A stretch of 64,000 bases of DNA. It comes from Nocardioides piscis (GTDB lineage Bacteria; Actinomycetota; Actinomycetes; Propionibacteriales; Nocardioidaceae). Location: positions 2,108,001 to 2,172,000 of the forward strand of contig NZ_CP049866.1 in NCBI RefSeq assembly GCF_011300215.1, in the 5' to 3' direction. Shown here piece by piece: positions 25,149-33,450 of this stretch (positions are counted from its first letter, which is position 1; every line of letters begins with the position of its first letter). The notes beneath the pieces were generated by a model, which saw only the letters and a list, made by a program, of their open reading frames with translations, was not told the origin of the DNA and did not search any database. The position numbers and the translations under genes are program-made.

Positions 25149-26954
25149 ATGACCCGCCGCCTGCTGCTGCTCATCGCGACCACACTGTGTGTGGGCGCGG
25201 TGGGCTGTGGCATGCCCGGCTTCTCCTCCGCATCCTTCACCGCCCGGACCACCAACGGCGGCACCATCACCGCAGCCGCGGACTGGACCCCGCCCACCGT
25301 GAGCCTCCAGAACCCCGGGTCGCCGCTCAAGGGGACAGTCTCCGTCAGTGCCTCGGCATCCGACGTCGAGACCGGGGTCGCCACCGTGCGGATGCAGTTC
25401 CTGCCTGCCAACGCGTCCAGCTGGGTCACCATCTGCACCGCCGTCACGGCGCCCTACTCGTGCTCGTGGAACACCACGTCCCTCGCCGACGGGATCTATG
25501 AGCTCCGCGCGGTCGCGACGGACAACGCCGGCTACTCAACGACGTCAGCATCGCTGAGCACCACCGTCGCCAACAACCTCCTGGTCGTCCTGGGCGACCC
25601 GGGCGAGATCGTCCGCGGGACGGTCAGCCTGCCGACCGTGCTCTACGGCGCCGGCGCGACCACCTACACCGTCCGCGTCGAATATGCCCCCGCCGGCACC
25701 ACGAGCTGGAAGTCGATCTGCACCAACCTCTCCTCGCCCTACGCCTGCAGCTGGGTGACCTCGACCGGCTTCGCCAACGGTGACTACGACCTGCGGGCGG
25801 TGGCCACCTCGGGTGCGACGACGACTTTCTCCGCCGTCATCTCCGGCGTCCTGGTCGACAACGCGGCCCCATCGGTGACGATGCTCAACCCCGGGTCGCC
25901 TCTCGCCGGCCTGGTGACCTTCGAGGCGACGGCCACCGATGCTGACTCAGGCGTTGCCCAGGTCGTCCTGCAGACCGCTGTGAACGGGAGCAGCACCTGG
26001 CGGGACCTGTGCACGGTCACGTCGCCGCCGTTCTCCTGTCGCTACGACACCACCCAGGTCCTGGACGGCACCTACAACCTCCGGGCGGTCGCCACGGACG
26101 TCGCGGGCAACGTCGCCGTTTCCTCCACCGTGACCGGCAGGGTCGTCGACAACACGGTCTCCTCGGTCTCCATGACCGACCCGGGCGCGTTCCTCAGCGG
26201 GACGGTCGACCTGACCGCCGCCGCCAACTCCAGCGCGGGTGTCACCTCGGTGCGGATCCAGCGGGCCACCAGCGGGACCACCACCTGGACCGACGTGTGC
26301 ACCGACTCCACGTCGCCGTACACCTGCTCCTGGAACACCACCACGGTCACCGACGGGCTCTACGACTTCCGCGCAATCCTTGTCGACGGGTCCGGGAAGG
26401 TCACGACCTCCGCCACCGTGGCAGCCCGCAGGGTCGACAACAGCCCGCTGCGCGGCATGGATGTGCAGTCCGCGAACGGCGGAGCGACGGCCGGCAAGCT
26501 GGAGAACGGCGACACCGTCACCTTCACCTACACCGATCAGGTCAACCCGGCCACGGTGACACCGGGCTGGACCGGCGCTGCCACGGCCGTCACCCTCCGG
26601 GTCCGCGACGGCAACCTCCTCGGTCTCGGCAACAAGGGCGACACCCTCGACGTCCTGCGCACCGGCGGCGCCGTCAACCTCGGCGCGGTGAACCTCAAGG
26701 AGGACTACCTCAAGTCCAACAAGACCGCGACGTTCAACGCCACCATGACCGCAAGCACCACGACCGTCAACGGGACCACCGTCAGCGTCGTCACCCTGCG
26801 GCTCGGCACCCTCGCCAGCGGCGGCGGACTGCGCACCGTCAGCCTCGCATCTGCGATGGTCTGGAGCCCCTCCTCCGCGGTGACCGACCTCTATGGCGTC
26901 GCGTGCTCCACTGCTCCGGCCACCGAGACCGGCGCAGCGGACAGGGAGTTCTGA
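25149..26954 (+). CDS. Exported Ig-like repeat protein with SipW-type N-terminus
   Basis: 601 residues. A short hydrophobic signal is followed by SSASFTARTTNGGTI, which resembles the SipW-dependent cleavage region of the TasA-like proteins. There are four Ig-like repeats of about 90-95 residues (starting near residues 45, 140, 235 and 330). Each has a Cys pair in the same place (for example ICTAVTAPYSCSW, VCTDSTSPYTCSW) and the frame W/Y-x-T-x-DG-x-Y-x-LRAVATD, so each probably holds a disulfide. A different C-terminal beta domain (about 430-601) follows. Likely a fibre anchor, cap or adhesin of the same system. No LPXTG motif. Confidence 0.83.
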   Translation: MTRRLLLLIATTLCVGAVGCGMPGFSSASFTARTTNGGTITAAADWTPPTVSLQNPGSPLKGTVSVSASASDVETGVATVRMQFLPANASSWVTICTAVTAPYSCSWNTTSLADGIYELRAVATDNAGYSTTSASLSTTVANNLLVVLGDPGEIVRGTVSLPTVLYGAGATTYTVRVEYAPAGTTSWKSICTNLSSPYACSWVTSTGFANGDYDLRAVATSGATTTFSAVISGVLVDNAAPSVTMLNPGSPLAGLVTFEATATDADSGVAQVVLQTAVNGSSTWRDLCTVTSPPFSCRYDTTQVLDGTYNLRAVATDVAGNVAVSSTVTGRVVDNTVSSVSMTDPGAFLSGTVDLTAAANSSAGVTSVRIQRATSGTTTWTDVCTDSTSPYTCSWNTTTVTDGLYDFRAILVDGSGKVTTSATVAARRVDNSPLRGMDVQSANGGATAGKLENGDTVTFTYTDQVNPATVTPGWTGAATAVTLRVRDGNLLGLGNKGDTLDVLRTGGAVNLGAVNLKEDYLKSNKTATFNATMTASTTTVNGTTVSVVTLRLGTLASGGGLRTVSLASAMVWSPSSAVTDLYGVACSTAPATETGAADREF

Positions 26955-27034
26955 TGGCCCCCGACATCTCGAGCACGACAGCGGAGTGGCTGCGGCGACG
27001 TACGCCGGGCGAAGACGATCCGGCAACCGGCTGA
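26954..27034 (+). CDS. 26-residue ORF coupled to the Ig-repeat gene
   Basis: ATG 26954 overlaps the previous stop (TGATG). The product is short, polar and has a basic patch (WLRRRTPGEDD). It might be a real coupled microprotein or chance. No family recognised. Confidence 0.25.
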   Translation: MAPDISSTTAEWLRRRTPGEDDPATG

Positions 27035-27063
27035 ACCACCCGGCTGCGGGGTAAGGACGGTGC

Positions 27064-27909
27064 ATGAGAGCCCCTTCGTCGGCACCCCTGGGCGGGCAGC
27101 AGCTCCGGATCGGGGTCTCCGGCTGGGACTACGACGGCTGGCGCGGCGACTTCTATCCTGAGCGGCTGCCGGCGCGGGCCCGTCTGGGCTATGTCGGTGA
27201 GCGCTTCGACACCGTCGAGCTGAACGGGTCGTTCTATTCGCTGCAACGCCCGTCGTCATACGTGCGCTGGTATGACGAGACGCCGCCCGGCTTCACGTTC
27301 GCGCTCAAGGGCGGCCGCTTCGTGACCCACATGAAGCGGCTGCGCGACCCGCTGCAGGGGCTGGCGAACTTCTTCGCCTCGGGTCCGCTGGCCCTGCGGG
27401 AGAAGCTCGGTCCGGTCCTGTGGCAGCTGCCCGCCAGCCTCGTCTTCGACGAGGCGCTCATCTCCGGCTTCCTGGCGCTGCTGCCCCGCACGACGACCGA
27501 AGTGGGTGAGCTGGCTCGTCAGCACGGGCCACAGCTCGAGGGTCGGTCCCACCTCGAGGTCGACGCCGAGCGGCCGGTGCTGCATGCGCTGGAGGTCAGG
27601 CACGCGTCGTACGACGACGAGCGCTTCCATCAGCTGCTGCGCGACCACGACGTGGCGTGCGTGGTCTCCGACAGCCCCACGTGGCCGCTGCTCGACCACT
27701 CCACTGCCGGTCACACCTATGTCCGGCTGCATGGCCACACCGAACTGTATGCGAGCGGCTACAGCAGCCGCAGTCTCGACGCCTGGGCGCAGAGGTGTCG
27801 AGGGTGGGCCACCCACGGGCCGGTCTTCGTCTACTTCGACAACGATGCGCGAGGCCGGGCCCCCCACGACGCGTTGTCGCTGAGGGCCCGGCTCGCGTCA
27901 GAGGTGTGA
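27064..27909 (+). CDS. DUF72 family protein
   Basis: 281 residues. TIM-barrel family starting with RIGVSGWDYDGWRGDFYP and containing the conserved VELNGSFYS, FTFALKGGRFVTH, LWQLPASL and late VFVYFDND motifs. DUF72 proteins are widespread, and some evidence ties them to nucleic-acid or metal chemistry, but no function is settled. The gene stands alone and its 3' end overlaps the convergent small acidic gene by 12 bp. Confidence 0.9.
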   Translation: MRAPSSAPLGGQQLRIGVSGWDYDGWRGDFYPERLPARARLGYVGERFDTVELNGSFYSLQRPSSYVRWYDETPPGFTFALKGGRFVTHMKRLRDPLQGLANFFASGPLALREKLGPVLWQLPASLVFDEALISGFLALLPRTTTEVGELARQHGPQLEGRSHLEVDAERPVLHALEVRHASYDDERFHQLLRDHDVACVVSDSPTWPLLDHSTAGHTYVRLHGHTELYASGYSSRSLDAWAQRCRGWATHGPVFVYFDNDARGRAPHDALSLRARLASEV

Positions 27910-28083
27910 GTCTTCCTCGTTCTCGTCAGGGATCGCGTTGGGGCCTGCGGGACCGGAGTCCGGCTGACCCGACTCACCCTCGGGAGCCCCCGAGGTCGCG
28001 TCACCGGGGGAGATGGGCGTCTCGGCGTCTGCGGGGTCCATGCCGGAGACCTCTGAGACCTCGCCCTGCTGTGACTCACTCAT
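27898..28083 (-). CDS. 61-residue acidic disordered protein
   Basis: ATG 28083 follows a good Shine-Dalgarno (AAGGAG). The product is rich in Glu, Asp, Ser, Pro and Gly, has no hydrophobic core (for example SGAPEGESGQPDSGP), and is predicted disordered. Similar short acidic proteins are common in actinobacteria, function unknown. The clear ribosome site and low-complexity acidic composition argue that it is real. Confidence 0.65.
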   Translation of the reverse strand: MSESQQGEVSEVSGMDPADAETPISPGDATSGAPEGESGQPDSGPAGPNAIPDENEEDSHL

Positions 28084-28159
28084 GGTGCAGCTCCTTCGTG
28101 TCGTGGGTGATCCGATACCCCCGCGGTCGCCGGCACATGCCTCTGCGTCGCGCGCACCC

Positions 28160-29062
28160 TCAGTGCGACGTCGCCATGGGTGCCGGTTCGTGGGCCTCTG
28201 CCCGGCTCCCGGCGTCGGTCGGCCACTGGACCAGGGCGATGGTCGCCAGCACCAGCACGCCACCCACCGCCTGTTGCGCCGTCAGCGACTCCCCGAAGAC
28301 GAGGGCCGCGCTGAGCACCGTCACCACCGGCTCGAGGATGGACAGCAGCGACGCCACCGTCGGTCCGACACGGGCCAGGCCGGAGAAGAAGAGCAGGATG
28401 GCGGCGACGGTGGAGACGAGGGCGATCAGGACGAGCCAGATCCACCCGCTCGCCGCGAAGCCCAGGTCGGGGGCACCGTTGAACAAGGACCACCCGGTGA
28501 AGGTGACGAATGCACCACAGCAGATCAGGGCGGTGAAGGCGAGGGGATCGGGACCTGCGACCCGGTCTCCGACGAGGATGTAGACGGCGTAGACGACTGC
28601 GGCACCGAAGGCCAACGTCGATCCGACGGCATCGAAGCTCCCTGTCTCGGCTCCACCGAGGACCATCGCAACGCCGACGAGGGCGAGCACCAGGGCCCCG
28701 GCCCGCCTCAGCGACGGCCGGTCCCGCCCGATCAGCACAGCGCCCACCATCACCAGCAGCGGATAGACGCAGAAGACGAGGGCGACCTGGGAGGCGTCCA
28801 CCCGGGTGAGCGCGGAGAAGTAGAGGCCGGCCTGGGCGGCATAGCCGACCCCGCCCATCAGCAGCCCCGTGATGACAGCGCGCCGAGTGAGGCCGCGCAA
28901 CCTGCCGCGGGCCTGGGCGACGACGAGCAACAGGGCCCCGGCGATCCCGAACCGCACCAGGAGGAGGGCGTCCAGGTCGACGCCGTCGTCGTAGGCGAGC
29001 TTGGCGAACACCGCCATCACTCCGAACGCGACGGCGGAGAGCAAGCATGCGAGGGCGCCCAT
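28160..29062 (-). CDS. EamA/DMT-superfamily transporter
   Basis: 300 residues from ATG 29062 with ten hydrophobic segments, arranged as two five-helix EamA halves (first ending near LVLALVGVAMVLGG, second ending GGVLVLATIALVQW). Typical motifs are the Pro-containing helix VFCVYPLLVMVGA and its second-half counterpart SILEPVVTVLSAALVFGE. It is a metabolite exporter or drug/metabolite permease in the cytoplasmic membrane. Substrate unknown. The end is His/Glu-rich. A MarR gene on the same strand lies 61 bp upstream and may control it. Confidence 0.88.
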   Translation of the reverse strand: MGALACLLSAVAFGVMAVFAKLAYDDGVDLDALLLVRFGIAGALLLVVAQARGRLRGLTRRAVITGLLMGGVGYAAQAGLYFSALTRVDASQVALVFCVYPLLVMVGAVLIGRDRPSLRRAGALVLALVGVAMVLGGAETGSFDAVGSTLAFGAAVVYAVYILVGDRVAGPDPLAFTALICCGAFVTFTGWSLFNGAPDLGFAASGWIWLVLIALVSTVAAILLFFSGLARVGPTVASLLSILEPVVTVLSAALVFGESLTAQQAVGGVLVLATIALVQWPTDAGSRAEAHEPAPMATSH

Positions 29063-29123
29063 CCGCCAAGTGTGGGTGCTGCAGGCGGTCAGGTCGAAAC
29101 CGGGTGTCGGCCGGTCCCCGGCC

Positions 29124-29621
29124 TCACTGGGGAGCTTCCTTCTCACTGAGCTCACGGGTCATGTGGCCCTTGGGGTCGAGCTGGGTCAACAACGCCTCGC
29201 CGATCGTGCTGAGCTGTTCGACCTGCGTCGGCGTCAGCGGGTCGAGGACCAGGCGGCGCACGGTCTCCACGTGGCCAGGTGCGGCGGCCACGATGGCGTC
29301 CCAACCGGCGGCGGTCAGCCGGGCGTCGGTGGCCCGTCCGTCATCGGGAGACGGCGTCCGCTCGACGAAGCCACGCTCCTCGAGTCGGCGGACGACGTGC
29401 GAGAGCCGGGGCAGGGTCGAGTTCGTACGCCGAGCGAGCGCACTCATCCGCAGCGTCCGGTCGGGGGCCTCGGAGAGCATGGCGAGCACGAAGTATTCGA
29501 AGTGGGTCAGGCCGGAGTCGCGCCGCAGGTGCGTGTCCAGCGTGGCCGGCAACAGCTCCGCCACGGCGATGAGGCGCAGCCAGGCTGCGCGCTCTGCCTC
29601 GTCGAGCCAGCGGGTCGCCAT
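29124..29621 (-). CDS. MarR-family transcriptional regulator
   Basis: 165 residues, winged-helix MarR fold: LTHFEYFVLAMLSEAPDRTLRMSALA, then recognition helix TNSTLPRLSHVVRRLEERGF and wing VERTPSPDDGRATDARLT. Dimerisation helices at both ends. A 20-bp palindrome lies directly upstream over its own promoter, suggesting autorepression. The EamA gene downstream is the probable co-regulated target, so the ligand may be an exported compound. Confidence 0.9.
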   Translation of the reverse strand: MATRWLDEAERAAWLRLIAVAELLPATLDTHLRRDSGLTHFEYFVLAMLSEAPDRTLRMSALARRTNSTLPRLSHVVRRLEERGFVERTPSPDDGRATDARLTAAGWDAIVAAAPGHVETVRRLVLDPLTPTQVEQLSTIGEALLTQLDPKGHMTRELSEKEAPQ

Positions 29622-29638
29622 ACCTGCATCCTAGCTCG

Positions 29639-29658
29639 TTGGTTGACATGACAATCAA
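29639..29658. promoter_or_regulatory. MarR operator candidate
   Basis: TTGGTTG-ACATGA-CAATCAA, a dyad with one arm mismatch, 18-37 bp upstream of the MarR ATG. A TAGGAT −10 lies between it and the start. Its size suits a MarR dimer. Confidence 0.6.
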
Positions 29659-29800
29659 AGCGCCGAGGGGGCCGGTGGACGAGTCGAGACCTGCCGGCCG
29701 AGTAGATGGCGTGACCCGTCCGGACTACGTCGCCTCCAATGGGCTAGGTCGCTTGTGTCAGTTCGGTTGATAACAAGGAGGGAATTCCACAGAACGGCAA

Positions 29801-29813
29801 CATAACGGTTATG
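29801..29813. promoter_or_regulatory. Perfect 13-bp palindrome CATAACGGTTATG
   Basis: A+T-rich dyad in the 246-bp gap before the secreted propeller gene, about 90 bp upstream of its ATG. Likely a regulator site. No candidate regulator can be named. Confidence 0.4.
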
Positions 29814-29904
29814 CCAGTGGTTGGTTTGGCACGTGGTGAGTAACACCACAGTCCGGATCCGGTCGCCGCTCGGGGGGCGATCCCCTCGCCCAAGGCAGGC
29901 CATC

Positions 29905-31140
29905 ATGCGTCCTCTTCGACTCGCCGTCTTCTCCGTCACCGCCTCCTCCCTGATGGTCTCGGCGGCCTTGGGCGCCGCGCTCACCGGCCCAGCCGACGCA
30001 GCGCCCCCCTCCAAGGGCGGCAGCGACAGCACGACCACGACGACGACCACCAAGGGCAAGGGCGGCAAGCCCACGGCGACGACGACGGCCACGCCCACCC
30101 CCACAGCTGCCCCACAGGTCTGCCACACCCTGGCGGACGCCGCCGCGCTGACGACCGTGCGCGGCCGGACCGTCAACACCCTCTTCCCGCACGACGGCAG
30201 GGTCTTCTACGGGTATGGCGACTACACCGCCAACACCGGTTCGATGATCGACCCCTACGGCACCAACGTCTCCTCCTTCGACGCCGCCACCGGCGTGGCC
30301 GCGGTGCACCTGCCGGGGTTCAAGACCGAGGAGGTGAACACGTTCCGCTCCTTCGACGGTGACATCTATGCACCGAACATCGACCCCTCGCGCGGTGCTG
30401 ACGGCTCCAACTCCTTCGCCTCCGACGCCGGCCAGACCTGGACGGAGAACGCGGGTGCCCCGAACCCGGTCCACGTCTTCGACGTCGCGAAGGCCGGCGG
30501 GGAGCTGTTCGTCGCCGGTGCTGAGCCGATCGCGTCGCCCGCGGGGACCACCCACGGGGCGGCGACCATCTGGCGCTCCACCGACGCCGGTGCGACCTGG
30601 ACCGTGGCCCAGTCGGAGACCGAGGAGGACGTCACCAAGCGCGACGGCTTCGAGCGGTACTACTGGATGGGTGTCATCGGCGACAAGGTCTACGCCCGTG
30701 CGGCCCTCAACACCTACCCCGCCGTCCCGCCCCTGCGCGTGCTCGACACGACCACGGACACGTGGAGCACCGTGCCCGAGTCGGGCATGACCTTCGGGAC
30801 CAGCATCTATGAGGCCAGCAGGGTGGTGTCCTGGCAGAACCGGCTCTGGACCGCCCAGGGTGCCCTCGTCTGGTTCGACGGCGCCAAGACGGGCGCGATC
30901 GGTGTCGCCGGCGGTGGCGCGAACCTGCGGACCCTCTCGATCGGCGACGACGGGAAGCTCTATGGCCACGACTGGGTGAACGGCGCTGTGTATCGCGTCG
31001 ACAGCACCTCGACCGCCTACGCCCTGACCCGCGTCGCCACCATCGCTCCGGACGCCGCCTCCTTCACCGTCGCCGGTGGCAACGTCTGGGCCGCGGCCGC
31101 TGCCGGGACCGCTCAGGTGTGCTCCACGCCGCTGGCCTGA
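29905..31140 (+). CDS. Secreted Thr-rich linker / beta-propeller-like protein
   Basis: 411 residues. Signal peptide (MRPLRLAVFSVTASSLMVSAAL … AAP). A low-complexity Thr/Lys/Gly/Pro linker covers about residues 33-70 (SDSTTTTTTTKGKGGK). Then come repeated blades with Gly/Asp/Trp turns, some resembling Asp-boxes (SDAGQTWTENAG, STDAGATWTV). A Cys pair (QVCHTLAD near the start and QVCSTPLA at the end) probably closes the propeller. No catalytic residues recognised. It may be a surface or secreted binding protein. Confidence 0.78.
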   Translation: MRPLRLAVFSVTASSLMVSAALGAALTGPADAAPPSKGGSDSTTTTTTTKGKGGKPTATTTATPTPTAAPQVCHTLADAAALTTVRGRTVNTLFPHDGRVFYGYGDYTANTGSMIDPYGTNVSSFDAATGVAAVHLPGFKTEEVNTFRSFDGDIYAPNIDPSRGADGSNSFASDAGQTWTENAGAPNPVHVFDVAKAGGELFVAGAEPIASPAGTTHGAATIWRSTDAGATWTVAQSETEEDVTKRDGFERYYWMGVIGDKVYARAALNTYPAVPPLRVLDTTTDTWSTVPESGMTFGTSIYEASRVVSWQNRLWTAQGALVWFDGAKTGAIGVAGGGANLRTLSIGDDGKLYGHDWVNGAVYRVDSTSTAYALTRVATIAPDAASFTVAGGNVWAAAAAGTAQVCSTPLA

Positions 31141-31154
31141 GCAACGAGCTGGGT

Positions 31155-31201
31155 GAGCCCGGCGAGCGGGACGCTGCCCAGCGTCCCGCTCGTCCGGGCT
31201 C
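31155..31201. terminator. Long bidirectional terminator hairpin
   Basis: A 21-base arm (31155-31175) pairs with 31180-31201 across a 4-base loop with one bulged T. It is the strongest hairpin in the window, between convergent genes. Confidence 0.85.
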
Positions 31202-31205
31202 GGTG

Positions 31206-31634
31206 TCAGTTGTTGGCGGGGGCCGCCGACAACGACTCCACGAGCTCGGCGACGAGCTCGTCGGGGCAGTTCTTCGCGATGTCGGCCTGGCTCAGCATCC
31301 CGACCAGCTCGTGCCCGTCGATGACCGGGAGACGTCGGACGCCTGCTCGCACCATCGTGCGCAGCGCCTCTTCGATGGAGTCGTCCGCACCGATCGTGAC
31401 GGTCTCGCCGCCGGCCAGGTCGGAGACCTTCGTCGAGGACGGGTCACCTCCGTCGGCGATGCAGTCGACGACGATGTCGCGGTCGGTGAGCATGCCGTGG
31501 AGCCGGTCGTCGTCGCCGCAGATGGGCAGTGCGCCGACCTGGAGCTGCTTCATCTTCTGTGCTGCCTGGGTCAGGGTGTCACCGGTGCGCACGCACTCGG
31601 CGTCGCCGCTCATGATCTCGCGTGCTGAGGTCAT
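31206..31634 (-). CDS. CBS-domain-pair protein
   Basis: 142 residues, ATG 31634 after GAGAGGAGC. Two CBS motifs in tandem: TSAREIMSGDAECVRTGDTL … GMLTDRDIVVDCIA and VSDLAGGETVTIGADDSIEEAL … GMLSQADIAKNC. Stand-alone CBS pairs usually bind adenine nucleotides and act as energy sensors or regulators. It resembles the hypoxia-linked Hrp1-type small CBS proteins of actinobacteria, but that specific link is inference. Confidence 0.85.
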   Translation of the reverse strand: MTSAREIMSGDAECVRTGDTLTQAAQKMKQLQVGALPICGDDDRLHGMLTDRDIVVDCIADGGDPSSTKVSDLAGGETVTIGADDSIEEALRTMVRAGVRRLPVIDGHELVGMLSQADIAKNCPDELVAELVESLSAAPANN

Positions 31635-31814
31635 GTCGTGCTCCTCTCGGGATTGACGGACGCAGGTCTGCGTCGAGGACGCCGCTCCCCTTGCTGGCCG
31701 GTGCCCCACATCAGACCCGGTATGCACGACACCGAAGCGGTGGCGCGGCGGATAGCATCGCGCTCGCGGCAGGTCCCTACGGCTGCCCATCCGATTCCGG
31801 GAGGACGTCACCAA

Positions 31815-33002
31815 GTGGGCGCGCACCACGCACATCACGGACACCACGGGCGTCACGCGGGTCCGGAGGCGACCCGGACGCCGCGGCTGGCCTGGGCGTT
31901 GATCGTGCCCATCGCCGTACTGACCCTGGCGGCGATGGCCTGGCTGTGGCCCTCCGGGGACGTCGAGACCGCCGGGCAGCAGTCGGCGGCCGAGCAGTAT
32001 GCCGCGACCGTCACCGCCGTGGAACGGGAGCAGTGCCCGGAAGGTCAGGCCGAGGAGGCCAACGGCTGCGGGTCGGCGCTGGTGACCTTCGAGGACACCG
32101 GCGAAGAGCTCGAGGTGATGCTGCCGCGTGGCACGGGCGCTCCGGTGATCGCCGACGGCGACGAGGTGGTGCTGATCAGCAGCCCCACCCCCGACGGCGA
32201 GATCTTCACGATCGTCGACCACCAGCGCAGCACCGGCCTCTGGGTCCTCCTTGTCACCTTCGCCCTGGCCCTCGTCGCCTTCGGTCGATGGCGCGGGCTC
32301 ACCGCCCTGGCCGGGCTCGTGGTGACGTTCGCGCTCCTGCTCCTGTTCGTGGTGCCCGCGATCCTCGCCGGCGAGCCGCCGCTGCTGGTCGCGATCGTCG
32401 GCTCCTGCGCGATCATGCTCACGGTCCTCTACCTCACCCACGGCCTCGCCCTCTCGACGACGGTGGCGGTGATCGGCACCCTGGCGAGCCTCACGCTCAC
32501 CGGCCTGCTGTCGGCCGCGGCGGTGGGCGCGCTGCACCTGACCGGTGTCACCGACGACCTGTCCGCGTCGGTCGGGATGACCCAGGGGGTCAACACCGAG
32601 GGCCTGCTGCTGGCGGGCATCGTCATCGGCTCGCTGGGCGTGCTCGACGACGTCACCGTGACCCAGTCCGCGACCGTCACCGAGCTCGCGCACGCCAACC
32701 CGACCTATGGCTTCGCCCAGCTCTATCGCGCCGCCGGTCGCGTCGGCCGCTCCCACATCGCGTCGGTGGTCAACACGATCATCCTCGCCTACGCCGGCTC
32801 GTCGCTGCCGCTGCTGATCCTGATCGTGGCCAACAACCAGTCGCTCGGCGGCGTCGTGAGCGACCAGATCATCGCGCAGGAGATCGTGCGCAGCGTCGTG
32901 GCGACCCTCGGGTTGATCGCCGCCGTACCCCTCACGACGGCTCTTGCCGCGTTCACTGTCCGCAAGGGCGGTCCCACGCCGGCTGACGAGGTCACCGCCT
33001 GA
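31815..33002 (+). CDS. YibE/F family membrane protein
   Basis: 395 residues from GTG 31815, chosen because it follows GGGAGGA at the right spacing and because a TAGCAT −10-like element lies upstream. ATG 31722 would extend it but has no ribosome site. The N-terminus is His-rich (GAHHAHHGHHGRHAG), perhaps metal-binding. There is one TM, then an extracytoplasmic loop with two Cys, then about seven TMs. The conserved YibE/F core includes GVLDDVTVTQSATVTEL. Family function unclear; in other bacteria it is sometimes beside metal or phosphate genes. Confidence 0.83.
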   Translation: MGAHHAHHGHHGRHAGPEATRTPRLAWALIVPIAVLTLAAMAWLWPSGDVETAGQQSAAEQYAATVTAVEREQCPEGQAEEANGCGSALVTFEDTGEELEVMLPRGTGAPVIADGDEVVLISSPTPDGEIFTIVDHQRSTGLWVLLVTFALALVAFGRWRGLTALAGLVVTFALLLLFVVPAILAGEPPLLVAIVGSCAIMLTVLYLTHGLALSTTVAVIGTLASLTLTGLLSAAAVGALHLTGVTDDLSASVGMTQGVNTEGLLLAGIVIGSLGVLDDVTVTQSATVTELAHANPTYGFAQLYRAAGRVGRSHIASVVNTIILAYAGSSLPLLILIVANNQSLGGVVSDQIIAQEIVRSVVATLGLIAAVPLTTALAAFTVRKGGPTPADEVTA

Positions 33003-33027
33003 GCGGGGATCCCGTCATCGCGACTCG

Positions 33028-33052
33028 GGCACCAGCGCGGCATGCTGGTGCC
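33028..33052 (+). promoter_or_regulatory. Perfect hairpin abutting a start codon
   Basis: GGCACCAGC and GCTGGTGCC form a 9-bp stem with a 7-base loop that ends at the base before ATG 33053. There is no Shine-Dalgarno. It could be an operator over a leaderless promoter or a structure limiting translation. Confidence 0.5.
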
Positions 33053-33436
33053 ATGCGCTTCACCGAGCACGAGCTGACCCGAGCCGTCGAGGCGGCCGCC
33101 AGGACCGTCGCCAGGGCCAAGGCCCGCAAGCGTGCCGGCGGGGCGGACGCGGCCTGGGAGGCGCTGACCCGGATCGAGCGCTACTACCTGCTCGACGGGG
33201 TGGGCAGCCAGGTGCTGCCGGTGCTCATCGCCCTGCCCGACGTCGAGGTCGCTCCGGGCACGCGCCCCACCTTCACCGATGCGCAGATCGTCGCCGCGGT
33301 CGAGTCGACGCTGGCCGACGGCGGGGGACGCCTGCGGCGCAAGGTCACCGTGGCGGCACGCGTGGCGCTGGTCAGGGCCGCGCTGGCAGAGCTTCCGCCA
33401 CGGATGGATCCGGACGCCCTGACCACGAGTGACTAG
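33053..33436 (+). CDS. Hypothetical helical protein, 127 residues
   Basis: I do not recognise a family. It begins MRFTEHELTRAVEAAARTVA, has a basic cluster (KARKRAGG), then ALTRIERYYLLDGVGSQVLPVL, and a helical C-terminus. It has no signal or membrane segment. Codon use and length fit a real gene. It starts at the foot of a perfect hairpin and follows the YibE/F gene after 50 bp. Convergent with the gabD-like gene, 14 bp apart. Confidence 0.6.
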   Translation: MRFTEHELTRAVEAAARTVARAKARKRAGGADAAWEALTRIERYYLLDGVGSQVLPVLIALPDVEVAPGTRPTFTDAQIVAAVESTLADGGGRLRRKVTVAARVALVRAALAELPPRMDPDALTTSD

Positions 33437-33450
33437 GGGCTCGGACGAGG

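Noticed and set aside
29659..29904. Small RNA or riboswitch before the secreted propeller gene
   Set aside because: Only a short palindrome is supported. No known RNA family pattern seen.
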